Positions 62,086 to 64,000 of a DNA stretch of 64,000 bases are shown here, in pieces. The stretch is from Undibacterium sp. Lineage in GTDB: Bacteria; Pseudomonadota; Gammaproteobacteria; Burkholderiales; Burkholderiaceae_D. Location: assembly GCA_030645915.1 (NCBI GenBank), contig JAUSNO010000035.1, positions 20,610 through 84,609 on the forward strand, in the 5' to 3' direction. A program made the position numbers and the translations under genes. Numbering within the stretch: the stretch's first letter is position 1; every line of letters begins with the position of its first letter. The notes below the pieces were generated by a model, which was given only the letters and a program-made list of their open reading frames with translations, had not been told where the DNA came from and ran no database searches.

Positions 62086-62712
62086 TTGGACCGTGATTTG
62101 ACTCTCGCTCAGCATCTTTTCATTTCAAACAACGGCGTCATGCTTGATAGCTGGCATTCTGCTTTTGTCGCAGGCAGATGTATACCTTCGCCAGAAATAA
62201 CGGTGACCGACTTTGCCCCCCAAATGCTATGGCTTCGCCTCACTGGCAATGCGACGGTGGCTCAGCAAATCGCCGCTGTCCGCCTGCATTTCGGGTCCTT
62301 GCCTCTGATTGTGATGAGTGATGTGCCTAATGATCTGGAAGCCTTGGCGGGTTTTTCTGTTGCGGCACGTGGATATTGCAATACCCATGCCGGTACCGAA
62401 GTGCTATTGAATGTGGCCAGCGTGGTCGGGCAGGGCGGCTTGTGGATAGGGGAATCCATCATGCAACGCTTAATGAGCGCTCCTGTAGCGGAGGCGGTGT
62501 TGACACCAGCGGCAAGCAATTTGTGGTCGGCGGATTTGACAGAGCGTGAGCGCGAAGTTGCCAAGACCGTCACATTGGGGCTAAGTAATAAAGAAATTGC
62601 GGCACAATTGGGTATTACCGAGCGCACCGTCAAGGCGCATGTCGGCGCAGTGCTGGATAAATTGCAGCTTAAAAGCAGATTGCAGCTGGCATTATTCGTA
62701 AAGAATAGTTAA
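62086..62712 (+). CDS. LuxR-type regulator with a degenerate receiver domain
   Basis: A 208-residue regulator. The C-terminal helix-turn-helix (about 148-205) is clear: L-T-E-R-E-R-E-V-A-K-T-V, L-S-N-K-E-I-A-A-Q-L-G-I-T-E-R-T-V-K-A-H. The N-terminal 125 residues follow a receiver-like fold, but the strand that should end in the phospho-acceptor Asp reads M-L-W-L-R-L, with Arg. So it is probably not phosphorylated. The start is uncertain (TTG 62086, ATG 62140). It lies between the HlyD-like gene and the adhesin, ten bases after the former. Confidence 0.8.
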   Translation: MDRDLTLAQHLFISNNGVMLDSWHSAFVAGRCIPSPEITVTDFAPQMLWLRLTGNATVAQQIAAVRLHFGSLPLIVMSDVPNDLEALAGFSVAARGYCNTHAGTEVLLNVASVVGQGGLWIGESIMQRLMSAPVAEAVLTPAASNLWSADLTEREREVAKTVTLGLSNKEIAAQLGITERTVKAHVGAVLDKLQLKSRLQLALFVKNS

Positions 62713-62724
62713 ATTTTCTTCTTC

Positions 62725-62740
62725 TTGTACCTAGGTACAA
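62725..62740. promoter_or_regulatory. Perfect palindrome upstream of the adhesin gene, candidate LuxR-type operator
   Basis: TTGTACCTAGGTACAA is a 16-bp perfect palindrome in the 92-base gap between the LuxR gene and the adhesin, 65 bases before its ATG. Its size and symmetry suit a LuxR/NarL-type dimer, and the gene for such a regulator is the immediate neighbour. Confidence 0.6.
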
Positions 62741-62804
62741 TTGGTGCGAGGAAACATTTTTGCTAGAGTCGGGACAATTACATTTTTTCGTCCGGGAATC
62801 TATC

Positions 62805-64000
62805 ATGGCAAACTCAGCAAATATCGTCGGTAAAGTCGTCGCACTCCAAGGCCAGGCAAGCGTGCGTTCTGTCGATGGTAGCCAGCACCAGCTCAAGCTA
62901 GGGGATGTCATTTATGAAAATGATGTCATCATCACCGCGGCTAACGGACGAGTTGAATTGTCTTTTGATGAAGGCCGCAGCTATTTGCTCAGAGAGAGCG
63001 AGACCGTCACGCTTGATGCCTCGGTGTATGCGCCAACACAATCGGACGTGGCTAATGCGGCCCTTTTGCCATCCGGTACGACAGCTGAAAATATTATTCA
63101 GGCCGTCGTTGGTGGTAGCAGCCTTGATAAATTATTGGAAGAAACAGCCGCCGGTCTTGGTGGCGGTGATGCGGGAGACGGCAATGGTTTTGTTCAATTA
63201 GACAGAATTGCTGAAACAGTTACGCCGCAATCCTACTCAGGTGGTACCGCAGACGACAACGTTGCGGCGACAAACGAAGGGGCGACCGCAGTCGCGGCGG
63301 CAGATAGCAGCGCGCCGTCTGCCGTAATTACGGTCACCAGTGTTTCTGCGCCAACCACCAACGAGGGTGGAAATCTTGACTTCAATGTGAAATTAAGCGG
63401 TGCCAGCGCTACAGAAACCACGCTTAATTTAGTTGCCAATTCCGGCAGTGCAACTTTGGGCACAGATACCAATCCAGTGATGGTATCGGTCGATGGTGGT
63501 TTGACATTTGCCCGTTTGACGGCAACCACCACGGTACCCGCCGGCGTCACCGATATCATCGTTCGTATTCCTGTCGTGAATGATTTAGTGAGCGAGGGCA
63601 CAGAAACCCTGACGCTTAGTGCATCAACCTCGGGCAATGCGAGCCCAGTCGTTGGTACGGGCAGCATCACCGATGTCGCCGTTCCGACACTTTCCATCAG
63701 CGGCGTGGCCGATGTGAATGAAGGCATTGGCAGCGTTACCTACACAGTGACTTTGTCGGCCAGTTCGGGCTTGCCAGTATCAGTCAACTACACAACCGTT
63801 AACGGTACTGCGATAGCCGGCAGCGACTTTACCCCTGCTGCAAGTTCGCTCACGTTCGCACCGGGAGAGCTCACAAAAACCTTCACGGTCGACATCAGCA
63901 ACGACACCGTATTTGAAGGCGCAGAAAGCTTCCAGATCATCTTAAGCAGCCCCACAAACGCCACCATCAGCAGCGGCACGACCACGACCACCATTCACGA
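62805..64000 (+). CDS. LapA-like giant adhesin, N-terminal part (3' end outside the window)
   Basis: 398 codons are visible with no stop up to the window end. Residues 1-140 form a LapA retention module (start M-A-N-S-A-N-I-V-G-K-V-V-A-L-Q-G-Q-A), which lodges in the exporter channel. A T-A-A-G motif at residues 114-117 in E-E-T-A-A-G-L-G-G-G matches the LapG protease site, which would be cut between the two alanines. Calx-beta-like repeats follow (about 165-285 and 287-398) with D-V-N-E-G and D-F-T-P-A-A-S-S-L-T-F-A-P-G-E. Such proteins tether cells to surfaces until c-di-GMP falls. The upstream ABC and HlyD genes are its exporter. Confidence 0.9.
   Translation, partial: MANSANIVGKVVALQGQASVRSVDGSQHQLKLGDVIYENDVIITAANGRVELSFDEGRSYLLRESETVTLDASVYAPTQSDVANAALLPSGTTAENIIQAVVGGSSLDKLLEETAAGLGGGDAGDGNGFVQLDRIAETVTPQSYSGGTADDNVAATNEGATAVAAADSSAPSAVITVTSVSAPTTNEGGNLDFNVKLSGASATETTLNLVANSGSATLGTDTNPVMVSVDGGLTFARLTATTTVPAGVTDIIVRIPVVNDLVSEGTETLTLSASTSGNASPVVGTGSITDVAVPTLSISGVADVNEGIGSVTYTVTLSASSGLPVSVNYTTVNGTAIAGSDFTPAASSLTFAPGELTKTFTVDISNDTVFEGAESFQIILSSPTNATISSGTTTTTIH

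Noticed and set aside
63233..63994. Two open frames on the minus strand opposite the adhesin
   Set aside because: They are Val/Ser/Thr/Ala-rich mirror frames of the repetitive adhesin coding sequence.
1..64000. tRNA, rRNA, prophage or plasmid replication genes
   Set aside because: Looked for across the window; no cloverleaf with CCA-end pattern, rRNA segment, integrase, capsid or replication gene was recognised.

Overview
The window looks like chromosome from a betaproteobacterium of the order Burkholderiales, most probably family Oxalobacteraceae (an Undibacterium- or Herminiimonas-like genome). This rests on gene content and order: an fdsGBACD-type NAD-dependent formate dehydrogenase next to an oxalate/formate-type transporter, the aroQ-accB-accC-prmA-DUF3426 row, the mpl-yqiA-ubiC-RNB-tonB-aroE-mtgA row and a LapA-type adhesin locus. 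It is inference; there is no rRNA or tRNA in the window. Most genes have moderate GC. Two (a DRHyd/TIR-like gene at 5996 and a nucleoside permease at 40265) are visibly AT-richer.

Layout. 1-5.5 kb: small single genes (partial GFA protein, TfoX-N protein, DinB-like protein, VOC protein, 3'-5' exonuclease, two exported proteins) and a leucine dehydrogenase on the minus strand. 5.5-9.4 kb: an AT-rich spacer, an orphan conflict-type nucleotide-processing gene, a DUF4386 membrane protein and a chemoreceptor. 9.5-19.0 kb: a formate/oxalate module (LysR regulator, OFA transporter, fdsG, fdsB, fdsA, fdhD, fdsD) bracketed by two almost identical copies of an intergenic repeat in the same orientation. 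19.0-25.2 kb: an AraC regulator divergent from an operon of an AGPS-like flavoprotein, a GlpD-like dehydrogenase and an FGGY kinase. 25.2-38 kb: a small hydrolase, an RND efflux pair, a POT peptide transporter, a PafA-like phosphatase, a PAS-PAS-GGDEF diguanylate cyclase, a DksA/TraR zinc-finger protein and a SulP transporter. 38-43 kb: a minus-strand nucleoside group (rbsK, NupG-type permease, nucleoside hydrolase, isopenicillin-N-synthase-like oxygenase), a LacI-type operator and a fossil resembling the C-terminus of psuG. 43-58 kb: housekeeping genes (DUF3426 protein, prmA, accC, accB, aroQ, tlpA-like, a hypothetical gene, an IS1380-like remnant, mpl, yqiA, ubiC, RNB ribonuclease, tonB-like, aroE, mtgA, a DUF4124 protein, corA). 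58.4-64 kb: a type I secretion/adhesin locus (ABC exporter, HlyD adaptor, LuxR regulator without the phospho-acceptor Asp, and the first 1.2 kb of a giant LapA-like adhesin with a TAAG cleavage motif).

How genes work together. The formate module imports/exports formate or oxalate and oxidises formate to CO2 with NAD+. The AGPS/GlpD/FGGY operon suggests a pathway acting on a glycerol- or ether-glycerol-like substrate. The nucleoside group imports a nucleoside, splits it and phosphorylates the ribose. The final locus secretes a surface adhesin, probably controlled by the neighbouring LuxR protein and by c-di-GMP-dependent LapG proteolysis.

A striking feature is a family of at least eight dispersed palindromic intergenic repeats (about 60-95 bp), found almost only between genes, plus a separate inverted REP pair inside the AGPS/GlpD/FGGY operon.
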